Notes: a model not told the origin generated them from the letters alone. A stretch of DNA of 64,000 nt from an uncultured Acinetobacter sp. (GCF_947624825.1 NZ_CANQLZ010000005.1:1-64000), one strand, 5' to 3'; positions 18,291 to 27,812 are shown, numbered from the stretch's first letter. A program made the numbers and translations.

Positions 18291-19967
18291 ATGGAAAAGA
18301 TCTGGTTTGCTGAGTATCGAAAAACAGGGATTCCTGAAACTGTTACATTACCACCAGAAAACACCTCGTTAGTAGATGTTTTTGAAAGTAATTTCCAAAA
18401 ATTCGGCGCACGTGATGCTTTTATCTTTATGGATAAAACCATGAGCTTTACTGAATTAGAAGAAGCAAGTCGCAAATTTGCCGCGTATTTGCAATCTTTG
18501 AATTTAGCCAAAGGCACGCGTGTTGCGGTCATGATGCCCAATGTCCTTCAATATCCTGTGGTGGCTGTAGGCGTGTTACGCGCAGGTCTTGTTTTAGTGA
18601 ATGTGAATCCACTGTATACCGCACGTGAGCTTGAACATCAGCTCAATGACTCAGGTGCAGAAGTCTTGGTGATCGTGGAAAACTTTGCCCACGTTTATCA
18701 AAAAATTATGGGTAAAACTACTGTTAAGCATGTGGTTGTCGCTTCAGTGGGCGATATGTTGGGCGTGCTTAAAGGGACTTTGGTCAATTTTGTGTTGCGT
18801 TCGGTGCGCAAACAAATTCCGGCTTGGGACATTCCAAACCACGTTAAATTTAATACCTTAATGGCTAAAGCACAGGCAAGCCAGTACAAGCGTCCAAGTT
18901 TAACCTTAAGTGATACAGCAGTGTTGCAATACACCGGTGGTACCACCGGTGTGTCTAAAGGTGCTGAGCTGACTCATCGCAATTTAGTGGCTAACTTATT
19001 GCAATGTGACGGGATTTTCCAAAGTAAATTTGGCAATCAAGATGGTGCGCCAGATGACCGTTTCTTGTGTGCCTTACCGCTGTATCATATTTTTGCTTTT
19101 ATGGTGTGTGCCTTATATGGCATGTATAAAGGTCAAGCCAACGTCTTGATTCCCAATCCGCGTGATTTACCTGCGGTGATTAAAGAGTTACGTAAGTATC
19201 AACCGACCTTTTTCCCTGCGGTAAATACCTTATTTAATGCTTTGGTTAATAATGATGAGTTTAAACAGCTTGATCATAGTCGTTTAAAAATGACCATGGG
19301 CGGTGGTATGGCGGTATTGCCATCAACAGCAGAAGCATGGAAAAAAATTACCGGCACCAACATTACCGAAGGTTATGGTTTATCAGAAACTTCACCGGTT
19401 GCCACGGCTAATCCGCCAGCTTCAAACGAGTTTAGCGGCACCATTGGTATTCCTTTACCACTGACCGAAGTTGCAATTTTAGATGACGATGGCAATGAAG
19501 TGGCATTAGGTGAACAAGGCGAAATCTGTATTCGTGGTCCACAAGTCATGAAAGGCTATTGGAACCGTCCCGATGAAACCGAAAAATCCATGGTCAATGG
19601 TTTTTTCCGTAGCGGTGATATTGGTGTGATGGACAGCCGTGGCTATACCAAAATTGTCGATCGTAAAAAAGACATGATTTTGGTATCAGGTTTTAATGTT
19701 TATCCTTCAGAGATTGAAGAGATTATTGCCAAACATCCAAAGGTACTTGAAGTAGCTGCGATTGGCGTACCGGATGAAAAATCGGGCGAAGTACCAAAAC
19801 TATTTGTAGTCAAAAAAGATCTATCTTTAACCACAGAAGAAGTCTTGGCATTTGCCAAAGAAAACTTAACTGGTTATAAGCGTCCGCGTTATGTGGAGTT
19901 TATGGATGAATTACCAAAATCTAATGTAGGTAAAATCCTGCGTAAAGATTTACGTAAATCAGCTTAA
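18291..19967 (+). CDS. fadD: Long-chain fatty acid--CoA ligase
   Basis: A 558-aa adenylate-forming enzyme that activates fatty acids to acyl-CoA for beta-oxidation and lipid synthesis. The AMP-binding P-loop is YTGGTTGVSKGAELTHRN, then GYGLSETSP and the hinge DRKKDMILVSGFNVYP, with the C-terminal lysine motif PKSNVGKILRKDLR. I took the ATG at 18291 (MEKIWFAEYRKTG), as in other FadD proteins. An upstream in-frame extension overlaps the parC end and looks non-coding. An intrinsic terminator follows. Confidence 0.92.
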   Translation: MEKIWFAEYRKTGIPETVTLPPENTSLVDVFESNFQKFGARDAFIFMDKTMSFTELEEASRKFAAYLQSLNLAKGTRVAVMMPNVLQYPVVAVGVLRAGLVLVNVNPLYTARELEHQLNDSGAEVLVIVENFAHVYQKIMGKTTVKHVVVASVGDMLGVLKGTLVNFVLRSVRKQIPAWDIPNHVKFNTLMAKAQASQYKRPSLTLSDTAVLQYTGGTTGVSKGAELTHRNLVANLLQCDGIFQSKFGNQDGAPDDRFLCALPLYHIFAFMVCALYGMYKGQANVLIPNPRDLPAVIKELRKYQPTFFPAVNTLFNALVNNDEFKQLDHSRLKMTMGGGMAVLPSTAEAWKKITGTNITEGYGLSETSPVATANPPASNEFSGTIGIPLPLTEVAILDDDGNEVALGEQGEICIRGPQVMKGYWNRPDETEKSMVNGFFRSGDIGVMDSRGYTKIVDRKKDMILVSGFNVYPSEIEEIIAKHPKVLEVAAIGVPDEKSGEVPKLFVVKKDLSLTTEEVLAFAKENLTGYKRPRYVEFMDELPKSNVGKILRKDLRKSA

Positions 19968-19972
19968 AAATT

Positions 19973-19998
19973 AAAGCGCCATAAAGGCGCTTTTTTTT
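19973..19998. terminator. fadD terminator
   Basis: AAAGCGCC, an ATAAA loop and GGCGCTTTTTTTT. The convergent small membrane protein gene ends at its edge. Confidence 0.85.
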
Positions 19999-20398
19999 AT
20001 TTGCGTGGGGTGGTATTACTTTTCATCAGCCAACGGTCAATATAAGGACGACCAATCCCAATAATCCATAAAAACACTAAGGTAGTTCCACATTGACGAC
20101 CAAAAGCATCTAAATTAAAACTGCCTTGATAGCTATATAAGTTATCTATGAGGCAATACACTATCACCACAGTGGCCCAATGCCAAACCACTTTACGCTG
20201 AATACCCACCATCCAAAAGGCTATTGTCATCATCACAATCGTACCTAAGGTTGAGAGCATATTAAAATTGGCACAAATTACAGCCAATAAAAATGCCACA
20301 ATTGGCAAAACGACTTTTAGCACGCGATCAACTTGTTGTTGATGCAGTTTTTGTTGCTCAAGGATGTTAAGCATCTTGAGTTGTTCTTGATCGTTCAT
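19997..20398 (-). CDS. Small conserved-looking membrane protein, function unknown
   Basis: A 133-aa protein. A polar, Gln-rich N-terminus (residues 1-25, probably a cytoplasmic helix) is followed by about four transmembrane segments: ~28-45, ~48-65, ~72-87 and ~103-117. The C-terminus is basic (KSNTTPRK). I do not recognise the family. It is convergent with fadD, sharing the terminator region, and divergent from the MAPEG gene. Confidence 0.55.
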   Translation of the reverse strand: MNDQEQLKMLNILEQQKLHQQQVDRVLKVVLPIVAFLLAVICANFNMLSTLGTIVMMTIAFWMVGIQRKVVWHWATVVIVYCLIDNLYSYQGSFNLDAFGRQCGTTLVFLWIIGIGRPYIDRWLMKSNTTPRK

Positions 20399-20490
20399 AA
20401 ACCTAGCCTAAGTGCAATTGTAGCAAAGGCTCTATTTAACAAATTGCCATGCTATGATGCAAGCTTAGTGCAACTTGAGAAACAATATAG

Positions 20491-20895
20491 ATGCAAAGTA
20501 TAAGTGGAATTATTTATCTCATTTTAATTGCTTGTTTATTACCTTATGCTTTTGCCGTGACTGCTAAAGTTGCAGGTGGCTTTCGTGCTCAAGATAATCA
20601 AAATCCACGTCAATTTTTAAGTCAAACCACAGGCTTGGCAGCGCGTGCCAATGCAGTCCAACAAAATAGCTTTGAAGGTCTACCTTTATTTATTGCAGCG
20701 ATTTTAATTGCTGAATATATGGTGATCCCACATAGCATTATTATGACCTTTGGCGTTGCTTATTTGCTGTTACGTGTGGTGTATGGCTTATGTTATTTGC
20801 TTAACTGGGCAACCCTACGGTCGATTGTGTGGTTTATGGCGCTCTCATGTCCTGTTTTGTTGTTACTGTTGGTGATTAAACTCACAGTGGGCTAA
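20491..20895 (+). CDS. MAPEG family membrane protein
   Basis: A 134-aa protein with four predicted helices and MAPEG hallmarks: ARANAVQQNSFEGLPLF (the RxxNxxEx2P-like segment in loop 1) and a LLLRVVYGLCYL segment. MAPEG proteins include microsomal glutathione transferases and leukotriene synthases; the bacterial members of this short subgroup have no assigned substrate. The gene directly precedes ppa but with a 94-bp gap that includes promoter-like TATAAT elements, so it is probably a separate unit. Confidence 0.82.
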   Translation: MQSISGIIYLILIACLLPYAFAVTAKVAGGFRAQDNQNPRQFLSQTTGLAARANAVQQNSFEGLPLFIAAILIAEYMVIPHSIIMTFGVAYLLLRVVYGLCYLLNWATLRSIVWFMALSCPVLLLLLVIKLTVG

Positions 20896-20989
20896 AAATT
20901 CCTGTTGAGCGGTGTATAATCGGCAACGGATAATACACAAAGTCGCTATAATTGCGCTTTGAAAGACAGCTTAATTTGAGAGTGATGCT

Positions 20990-21526
20990 ATGAGCTACAG
21001 CAACATCCCAGCGGGTAAAGACGCACCAAACGATATCTACGTAATTATTGAAATTCCTGCTAATGCAGCGCCAATTAAATACGAAATCGACAAAGATTCT
21101 GATGCATTGTTTGTAGACCGTTTCATGGGTACAGCAATGTTCTACCCAGCGAACTACGGTTATGTACCAAATACATTATCGCTTGATGGTGACCCATTAG
21201 ACGTACTTGTGGTGACGCCTCATCCAGTTGAACCAGGTTCGGTGATTCGCTGCCGTCCTGTAGGTAAACTCAACATGGAAGATGACGGTGGTATTGACGC
21301 GAAACTTGTTGCTGTTCCACACGACAAATTAACGCCAATTTACAAAGACGTTCAAGAATATACTGATCTTCCGCCATTATTGATCAGCCAAATTGAGCAT
21401 TTCTTCCAACACTACAAAGACTTAGAGCCTGGCAAATGGGTGAAGTTAAGTGGTTGGGAAGGCGCTGATGTTGCAAAACAAGAAGTGTTAAGCTCAATTG
21501 CAGCCTATGAAGAAGCTAACAAATAA
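20990..21526 (+). CDS. ppa: Inorganic pyrophosphatase (family I)
   Basis: A 178-aa soluble enzyme that hydrolyses diphosphate to drive biosynthetic reactions. The signature [12 protein letters not shown] holds the Mg-binding aspartates of family I, and [13 protein letters not shown] precedes it. The length is typical of the bacterial hexameric enzyme. A GAGAGTGATGCT leader gives a plausible ribosome site. Two TATAAT elements lie upstream (20915-20920 and 20947-20952). An intrinsic terminator follows. Confidence 0.96.
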   Translation: MSYSNIPAGKDAPNDIYVIIEIPANAAPIKYEIDKDSDALFVDRFMGTAMFYPANYGYVPNTLSLDGDPLDVLVVTPHPVEPGSVIRCRPVGKLNMEDDGGIDAKLVAVPHDKLTPIYKDVQEYTDLPPLLISQIEHFFQHYKDLEPGKWVKLSGWEGADVAKQEVLSSIAAYEEANK

Positions 21527-21542
21527 GTTGTAAGCTTTAATA

Positions 21543-21571
21543 AAAAACCTGCACAGTGTGCAGGTTTTTTT
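21543..21571. terminator. ppa/oprD bidirectional terminator
   Basis: AAAAAACCTGCACA pairs with TGTGCAGGTTTTTTT directly after ppa. The A run on the other side lets it end the convergent porin gene as well. Confidence 0.88.
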
Positions 21572-21592
21572 ATGGCTCAGACTACAAGTGAA

Positions 21593-22891
21593 TTAGAATA
21601 ATTTCACAGGAATGTCTAACCAAATACGCCATTCATTGGTCGAACCAATACCATTGCTCACATAATCACCTGAGGCATTGTTATAGGTATCGCTGCTACG
21701 TAAATATGAGTGACGTAAGCGTAAACTTGCATCTTTCATAGCGCCGCTTTGTACGGTGTATTTCACTTGGTTAAAGAATTCGTGTTCTTCTGCTTGGTCA
21801 ATGGTTTTGGTTGGATTGTCGTATTCGGCAATATCAATATCCCAACCATAAACAAAAGCACTGGTCCAATTTAAGCCCGCTAAGCCATGATTTTTAAAGT
21901 TATAGTTGTACATTAAACCCACTGATTTTTCATCTTTACCGTTAAAATCAGAAAGGTATGAGTTTGGTACATAAATACTTTGTAAGCCATCTGCGTTATA
22001 GGCATAGTCATAGCCAATATCGCCGCTATTGTCTTGATAAGACAACGCTACGCTATGAACATCTTTGTTATAGCTTGCAGATACACCCCAAATGGTGTTA
22101 CTTAAAGATTCAGTTAGACTGCGTTTGTCGGTAGTTGCTGCACCTGCTTCCCAATCAGTTTGGTAACCCATCGCATCTAGAGTCAATGACGCGTCATTTT
22201 TTAAAGGACGTGTATAACTGACATTGGCATAGTGACGATCAAGTTTATCTTCAACATCAACGCCGTAGTAAGCACCGTTGACTTGGTCGTTAAACTTGTA
22301 TTTTGCACCCCAAAAAATTGCGCTATCTAAACCTTGAGCATCTGATTTAATATCATTTGACCATTGGTTTTGTGTGAACTTACCACCAATTAAAGTTAAG
22401 TCTTTAATTTCGTTACTTTCTACATATAAACCTGTGAAGTACTCAGGCACTAAACGCGCTGTGTTGCTGGCCAATACAGGTAACTCAGACACTTGTGTAC
22501 CATAAGTCACTGTCGTGTTTGAAATGCGTGCTGAAACGTTAGCGCCACCACGTACCCAATGATCATAGGCATCGCCTGAACTATCACGCGGGATCATTTG
22601 GTTGCCCGTATTTTTATTTGCGCCTAACTTCATTGAGGCATCACCAACAACACCTACAGCAAAGCCTACTTTACCTTGAGTAAAGCCTGAATCTAATTTA
22701 AAGATCGCCGTTTGTGCAGCTGAGCTTGTGTCGGTTAAACCATCTTTTTTATCGCGGTTTAAATAGCCAGTACGGAAAAGGACAGAACCTTCAGCACCGT
22801 CAACAAAGCCTTTGGCTTCGCTTTGTTCACTTGCGTATACCGATGAAACGAGTGCAGCTTGGATTAAAACTGCCAAGGTAAGTTTTTGCAT
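21593..22891 (-). CDS. OprD family outer-membrane porin
   Basis: A 432-aa protein with a signal peptide (MQKLTLAVLIQAALVSSVYA, cut before SEQSEAKGF), then an OprD-type 18-strand barrel. The mature start GFVDGAEGSVLFRTGYLNRDKK is characteristic, and the C-terminus ends in Phe (IPVKLF). OprD proteins take up amino acids, peptides or aromatic acids; the substrate here is unknown. It is monocistronic, with a terminator at 21543-21571 and a long AT-rich upstream region. Confidence 0.88.
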   Translation of the reverse strand: MQKLTLAVLIQAALVSSVYASEQSEAKGFVDGAEGSVLFRTGYLNRDKKDGLTDTSSAAQTAIFKLDSGFTQGKVGFAVGVVGDASMKLGANKNTGNQMIPRDSSGDAYDHWVRGGANVSARISNTTVTYGTQVSELPVLASNTARLVPEYFTGLYVESNEIKDLTLIGGKFTQNQWSNDIKSDAQGLDSAIFWGAKYKFNDQVNGAYYGVDVEDKLDRHYANVSYTRPLKNDASLTLDAMGYQTDWEAGAATTDKRSLTESLSNTIWGVSASYNKDVHSVALSYQDNSGDIGYDYAYNADGLQSIYVPNSYLSDFNGKDEKSVGLMYNYNFKNHGLAGLNWTSAFVYGWDIDIAEYDNPTKTIDQAEEHEFFNQVKYTVQSGAMKDASLRLRHSYLRSSDTYNNASGDYVSNGIGSTNEWRIWLDIPVKLF

Positions 22892-23369
22892 TGGGAGAGA
22901 GCCTCATACAAAATTTAGGGGAAAACGAAAGCCAATATTTTGGGTGTGGCAATGTACTGAGTGTGCAATGCGGCAACAAAATATGATTTTTGTAAAATTT
23001 ATGTAGTTAAAAGTACACAATTGAGCTGAAGGATGCGATAGTTTTTTTACTTTTATATTTCAAAATTATGAATTTAATTTTTTTTTCTTTTAAAAACAAA
23101 AATATATATAAAATTCTTTTTAAAAACTCATGTCTAAATTTTATGCTTAATTATTTTTAGCGACATAAACTCAATTAGGATATTTACAAACCTTACTACG
23201 CTGTTGACGACACAACATATATCGCTTTTATTGGCTTTAAATTAAATAGGCAAATAGAACTTTAAAAAAGCGCTAGAAAAATTTTAACTTGCCATAAATG
23301 TTAGAAAAAGTGCAACACGATTGCAGCATGAGCCATAAGGCATTTAATTTTTATGTTAAAGCTGACTAA

Positions 23370-23397
23370 GGTGCATAAACATTAGGCAAAATGCACC
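23370..23397. promoter_or_regulatory. Inverted repeat, possible enhancer site for sigma-54 activator
   Basis: GGTGCAT (23370-23376) and ATGCACC (23391-23397) are perfect arms with a 14-bp spacer, about 200 bp upstream of the sigma-54-like promoter. NtrC sites use TGCACC/GGTGCA half-sites, but in the opposite order and closer together, so the identity is open. Confidence 0.4.
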
Positions 23398-23590
23398 ATT
23401 TATAGGCAAAATAACCTGCCTTTAAAAAAAGCGAATTTTATGATCACGTTAACTCATGCCAAAAATACAATTTGAGGAGGAAGTTGTAAATTATAACCTG
23501 TTAAATCACATTAACATTCTTGATAAAAATAAATAGCAAACAGTTATTTAGATTAAAAGCATATTTTAAAACTTGGGCTTTTTATCACAT

Positions 23591-23606
23591 TGGCATAGCA
23601 ATTGCT
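23591..23606 (+). promoter_or_regulatory. Sigma-54 promoter of the TorF-type porin gene
   Basis: TGGCATAGCAATTGCT fits the -24/-12 pattern TGGCAY-R-N4-TTGCW with correct spacing. It lies 58 bp before the start codon. An upstream inverted repeat could be the enhancer. Confidence 0.65.
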
Positions 23607-23663
23607 AAAGCTTGGCTTAAGTAAAAATGAATTTGAACAACATCAATATATAGGGGAATCATC

Positions 23664-24425
23664 ATGCAATTGACAACTAAATTATCGGCAGCATTGTGTC
23701 TGGCACTAGGCACAACGAGCGTATTTGCAGCTGAAGAAGTCAATTCTGAGCATCAAATCAGCGGTAATATCGCTGTGTTATCAAGTTACAATTCACGTGG
23801 TCTGACCAATAGCCCTGAAAATGACAAGGTCACCATTCAAGGTGGTTTAGATTATAGTCATGCATCAGGTTTTTATGCAGGTTATTGGGGTTCAACTATT
23901 GGTTACTCATTAACAGACTATGACGCAGGAGTAGAAGATTACACAGGCAGTGATACTTTTGAGCATGATTTTTATTTGGGTTATAACGGCAGTATTAATG
24001 ATGATTGGGGCTATAACTTAGGTGCAGTTTATTATTACTACTATGAATCGGATGCCGATGCAGATGCGCTTGAAAGTGTGCTAGGTGTCAACTATAAAAA
24101 TTTAAGTCTAACTGCACAAACTTTGTGGGATGATGTGAACTGGGGCAACACAGGCGATACCTATTTACTAGCAGCCTATAGCCATGCTTTACCACGTGAT
24201 TTTACCCTTAATACTTCTTTAGGTATGTACTACTATAACGATGATACGAGTCCATATTTTGCAACCACAGAAGATTTTGGTTTCCGTCATTTTACTGCCG
24301 GCTTAAGCCATCCTTTGGGCAACACAGGGGCAGAAATGAGTGTTGATTTGATTATGGGTGGATATAACCGAATTGATGAAAAACAAAAAAACAAAGTGGT
24401 GTTTGGCTTAAGTTATAACTTCTAA
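23664..24425 (+). CDS. TorF family putative porin (Gcw_chp, TIGR02001)
   Basis: A 253-aa outer-membrane protein. The signal peptide ends after SVFA (residues 1-22); the mature chain starts AEEVNSEHQISGNIAVLSSYNSRGLTNS. The family hallmark is S-x-Y-x-x-RG near the N-terminus followed by aromatic-rich beta strands (YYYYYESD), ending in a C-terminal Phe (LSYNF). These porins are poorly studied. The gene has a clear AGGGGAATC ribosome site, a sigma-54-like promoter and its own terminator, so its expression probably depends on RpoN and an activator. Confidence 0.85.
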   Translation: MQLTTKLSAALCLALGTTSVFAAEEVNSEHQISGNIAVLSSYNSRGLTNSPENDKVTIQGGLDYSHASGFYAGYWGSTIGYSLTDYDAGVEDYTGSDTFEHDFYLGYNGSINDDWGYNLGAVYYYYYESDADADALESVLGVNYKNLSLTAQTLWDDVNWGNTGDTYLLAAYSHALPRDFTLNTSLGMYYYNDDTSPYFATTEDFGFRHFTAGLSHPLGNTGAEMSVDLIMGGYNRIDEKQKNKVVFGLSYNF

Positions 24426-24451
24426 GTGATTTAATATTTTAACCAATAATC

Positions 24452-24478
24452 AGCGGTCAAGACTTGGCCGCTTTTTTT
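24452..24478 (+). terminator. Terminator of the TorF-type porin gene
   Basis: AGCGGTCAA, a GAC loop and TTGGCCGCT with one G-T pair, followed by seven T. Confidence 0.82.
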
Positions 24479-24519
24479 ATGCTATATAAATAAAACAATA
24501 ATAATCAAAGCGTCGAAGC

Positions 24520-25431
24520 ATGAAAAAAATATTAAGTATTGATGGTGGTGGGATTCGCGGCATTATTCCTGCGTTAGTATTGGCTGAAATTGAAAAACGT
24601 ATCGATAAGCCGATCAGTGCCTGCTTTGACCTATTTGCAGGTACATCTACCGGTGGAATTTTAAGTTTAGGTTTAACCAAAGCCGACCAGTTTGGCCGAC
24701 CTGAATATAGCGCTGCGGATTTAGCTGAAATTTTTGCTCGTTCTTTATGGCAAGGCTTTTCTTCTGTGGGTGGCTTAACGGATGAGACCTATTCTGATCA
24801 TGGTTTAGAAGCAGTATTAAAAGACTATTTTAAAAATACGGATCTAGCCAAATGCTGAGTTAAAACCATGATTACCACCTATGACTTAGAAAAACGTGAG
24901 CCTTTATTTTTAAAAAGTTGGCGAGCTGAATATGCCGATGTCCTCATGCGTGATGCAGGGCGTGCCACTGCTGCGGCCCCCACTTATTTTGAACCTGCAA
25001 AAATTGCCGTTAACGGTGAGCCGCGTGTATTGGTAGATGGTGGAATTTTTGTGAATAATCCTGCTATGTCGGCTTATGCTGAGGCACGTCGGATTTTCCC
25101 TGATGAAGCTGATATTTTGTTGTTATCTTTAGGTACAGGAGAATTGGTGCGTCCCATTTATTACCATGAAGCCAAACATTGGGAAAAATTGGAATTGGTA
25201 TTAGCATTACTCAATTGTATGTTTGATGGTATGGCAGATGCGGTAGACTATCAGCTCAATAATTTATTAGAAACAGAGCGCTATTTTCGCTTACAACAAA
25301 GTCTCACCTATGCTTCAGATGATCTAGATAATGCCACGCAAGGTAATATTAGTTTATTGCAACAAGAGGCTGCACGACTCATTCAAAAGCACAGTTTAGA
25401 TTTAGATAAACTCTGTAAGCTTATTGCGTAG
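24520..25431 (+). pseudogene. Patatin-like phospholipase, interrupted by an in-frame TGA
   Basis: Two ORFs in the same frame (24520-24858 and 24868-25431) together give one patatin-like protein of ~303 codons. The first holds the oxyanion loop DGGGIRG (residues 8-14) and the nucleophile elbow GTSTGG with Ser43. The second holds the catalytic DGG (its residues 57-59, LVDGGIFVNNPA). They are split by a TGA at 24856-24858 (TGC-TGA-GTT), with no frameshift. A short stretch usually found before IFARS in this family also seems missing (DLAEIFARSLW), suggesting a small in-frame deletion. The second ORF has only a weak start context at 24868. Most likely a recent nonsense mutation, or a sequencing error. 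It overlaps comM tail to tail by 11 bp. Confidence 0.78.
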
Positions 25432-26911
25432 CCCCTCGATAAGACAACGCTTCAGTGATATGGGCACTTTCAATATTAAGGCTTAGGTTTAAATCGGCAA
25501 TAGTGCGAGCCACGCGTAACACACGATGATAGCCACGTGCCGATAAATTAAGACGTTGTTGAGCAAGGCTTAAAATTTGTTGGGCTTGTGGATTAAGGTA
25601 AGCATATTGTTCTAAGCCTTGTGGGCTTAATGCGCTATTGAGCATGCCTTGGCGCTTGATTTGTTGCTCATACGCTTGGATTACCCGTGCACGTACTGTG
25701 GCTGAATTTTCAGCAGGTATGCGGCTTTGTAATTCTTCAGCCGGCAACGGTGGTACATCAATATGCAAATCTATACGATCGAGTAATGGCCCTGAAATAC
25801 GATTTTGATAGCGCTGAATACTTAAAGCAGAACATTGACAGCGTTGATCTTGATGAAAGGCATAACCACAAGGACAAGGGTTCATTGCGGCAATTAGTTG
25901 GAAATTGGCAGGAAAGGTCATTTGCCTTGAGGCACGTGAAATCACAATCTGCTTAGATTCAAGAGGCTGGCGTAAAACCTCTAATACCTTTCGGTCAAAT
26001 TCTGGTAGTTCATCTAAAAATAAAACCCCTAAATGAGCAAGGGTGATTTCACCGGGTTTAGGTTGTGAACCACCACCCACCAAAGCGATGGCTGAGGCAG
26101 TATGATGCGGTGCGCGAAAAGGGCGTGTGCCAAAGGCATGAGGCACATTTGCAACAGAGTAGATGCGCGCCACTTCTAAATTTTCGTTTAAGTCTAAGGG
26201 CGGCAAAATGCCAGCTAAGCGCGAGGCAAGTAAAGTTTTACCTGTCCCCGGTGGTCCTTTAAATAATAAAGAATGTCCGCCTGCTGCGGCAATTTCTAAG
26301 GCGCGCCGTGGTCTTAGTTGACCTTTAACATCGGCTAAATCTAAGCTACTTGGCTCAAAAGCATGTTCAGCAGTGATGACATAAGGCACCAATAAATCGG
26401 TTTGATTTAAATGCTGACAAACCTGCGTTAAATTGTGGGCTGCAAATACCGCAAAGTCACTGAGCTTGGCAGCCTCTGGTGCATTTTCAGCAGGTAACAT
26501 CAATTGATGACCTGCTTGTTGGCAGGCAATGGCAATACTTAAAGTGCCTGTAGTGGGGCGTAATTGTCCATCTAAGGCAAGCTCACCAATAAATTCTAAA
26601 CCTGCTGTGCTGTGTTCTGGTAATTGATCAGAAGCGATTAAAATTCCAAGCGCAATGGCTAAATCTAGGCGTGCACCATCTTTAGGTAAATCTGCAGGGG
26701 CTAAATTAATAGTCAGACGTTTGGTGGGAAAGTTAAAACCGCTATTAAGAATAGCAGAGCGCACACGGTCTTTACTTTCGCGTACCGCAGCTTCGGCTAG
26801 CCCAACCATGGTTAAAGAAGGTAAACCTTGGCTAATATGCACTTCAACTTCAATTAAAGGGGCATCTAAGCCCAACACACCACGCGTATAAATTTTCGCA
26901 AAAGACATCAC
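25421..26911 (-). CDS. comM: ComM / YifB family Mg-chelatase-like AAA+ ATPase
   Basis: A 496-aa protein. Residues ~1-165 form the ChlI/Lon-protease-like N-terminal domain (GLPSLTMVGLAEAAVRESKDRVR), followed by an AAA+ domain with Walker A GPPGTGKT at 219-226 and Walker B LGVLFLDELPEF. A CPCGYAFHQDQRCQC zinc motif and a C-terminal Mg-chelatase lid follow. ComM is a hexameric helicase that drives branch migration during natural transformation. In A. baumannii this gene is the usual insertion point of AbaR resistance islands; here it is uninterrupted. The ubiK gene lies 64 bp upstream on the same strand. Confidence 0.94.
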   Translation of the reverse strand: MMSFAKIYTRGVLGLDAPLIEVEVHISQGLPSLTMVGLAEAAVRESKDRVRSAILNSGFNFPTKRLTINLAPADLPKDGARLDLAIALGILIASDQLPEHSTAGLEFIGELALDGQLRPTTGTLSIAIACQQAGHQLMLPAENAPEAAKLSDFAVFAAHNLTQVCQHLNQTDLLVPYVITAEHAFEPSSLDLADVKGQLRPRRALEIAAAGGHSLLFKGPPGTGKTLLASRLAGILPPLDLNENLEVARIYSVANVPHAFGTRPFRAPHHTASAIALVGGGSQPKPGEITLAHLGVLFLDELPEFDRKVLEVLRQPLESKQIVISRASRQMTFPANFQLIAAMNPCPCGYAFHQDQRCQCSALSIQRYQNRISGPLLDRIDLHIDVPPLPAEELQSRIPAENSATVRARVIQAYEQQIKRQGMLNSALSPQGLEQYAYLNPQAQQILSLAQQRLNLSARGYHRVLRVARTIADLNLSLNIESAHITEALSYRGATQ

Positions 26912-26975
26912 ACATGCTCCTTATTGGTGCATATTCACTGGATAATTTTGCTGAAAAAATGCACAAAATGGGTGC

Positions 26976-27200
26976 TTATTTCTGTTTTAGCTGCTGCTCT
27001 AGTGCGTCAATATGTTGCATCAGTTGCTCAAGACGTAAATTTGCCTGTTGCAACGCGTGGCGTTGACGTTCCATTTCATCTTGCGAGACCAAATCCATTT
27101 TACTCACCGCCTCTTGTAGCAAGGCGCGTAGGTTATGTTCAAGATCTTTTTTAGGTTGATCAATCTGTTGCAAAATGGCTTGGATCAAAGTTTCAAGCAT
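26976..27200 (-). CDS. ubiK: UbiK family accessory factor (YqiC/BMFP)
   Basis: A 74-aa protein. The first ~45 residues match the BMFP/UbiK pattern (LIQAILQQIDQPKKDLEHNL), and the C-terminal half is a coiled coil rich in Gln and Leu. UbiK helps UbiJ in aerobic ubiquinone biosynthesis and binds lipids. The length fits (E. coli 96 aa, with a longer tail). It is oriented toward comM and may be co-transcribed with it. Confidence 0.85.
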   Translation of the reverse strand: MLETLIQAILQQIDQPKKDLEHNLRALLQEAVSKMDLVSQDEMERQRHALQQANLRLEQLMQHIDALEQQLKQK

Positions 27201-27416
27201 GCGTAAGCCCAGTGAATAATAAAGTCATTTTAGTGTAGCACCGCTCAGGCACTTGCCCTAGTCATGATAGAAAAATACACTTTCTTTCGATGATTTTAAT
27301 CGTTATTTTCTGAGTAAATATGTATTTTTTTTAGCATTGTGACTACATGCCGACCCTTAAAATAATGTATAAATAAGCAACGTGAAAAGCCTTAACATCC
27401 CCCAACCTTAGGGCTT

Positions 27417-27432
27417 TGGCACGGAATTTGAA
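27417..27432 (+). promoter_or_regulatory. Sigma-54 promoter of glnK-amtB
   Basis: TGGCACGGAATTTGAA fits TGGCACG-N4-TTGCW with one mismatch at the -12 C. It lies 42 bp before the glnK ATG. Control of glnK-amtB by NtrC and sigma-54 is well established in other proteobacteria. Confidence 0.75.
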
Positions 27433-27437
27433 CATAA

Positions 27438-27812
<375 letters not shown>

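Larger units (their letters stand above)
22892..23663. other. 772-bp AT-rich intergenic region between two porin genes
   Basis: No gene is seen. It is the divergent control region of the OprD and TorF-type porins. It holds an inverted repeat (23370-23397) and a sigma-54-type promoter (23591-23606), listed separately. A GAGGAGGAAG stretch near 23473 looks like a ribosome site but leads to TTG-TAA, so it starts nothing. Confidence 0.5.

Noticed and set aside
23473..23490. Strong ribosome-site-like GAGGAGGAAG in the porin intergenic region
   Set aside because: It is followed by TTG and an immediate TAA, with no reading frame to start.
24856..24858. In-frame TGA in the patatin gene as a selenocysteine codon
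   Set aside because: No Sec insertion hairpin is visible after it, the site is not catalytic, and the family does not use selenocysteine. A nonsense mutation is simpler.
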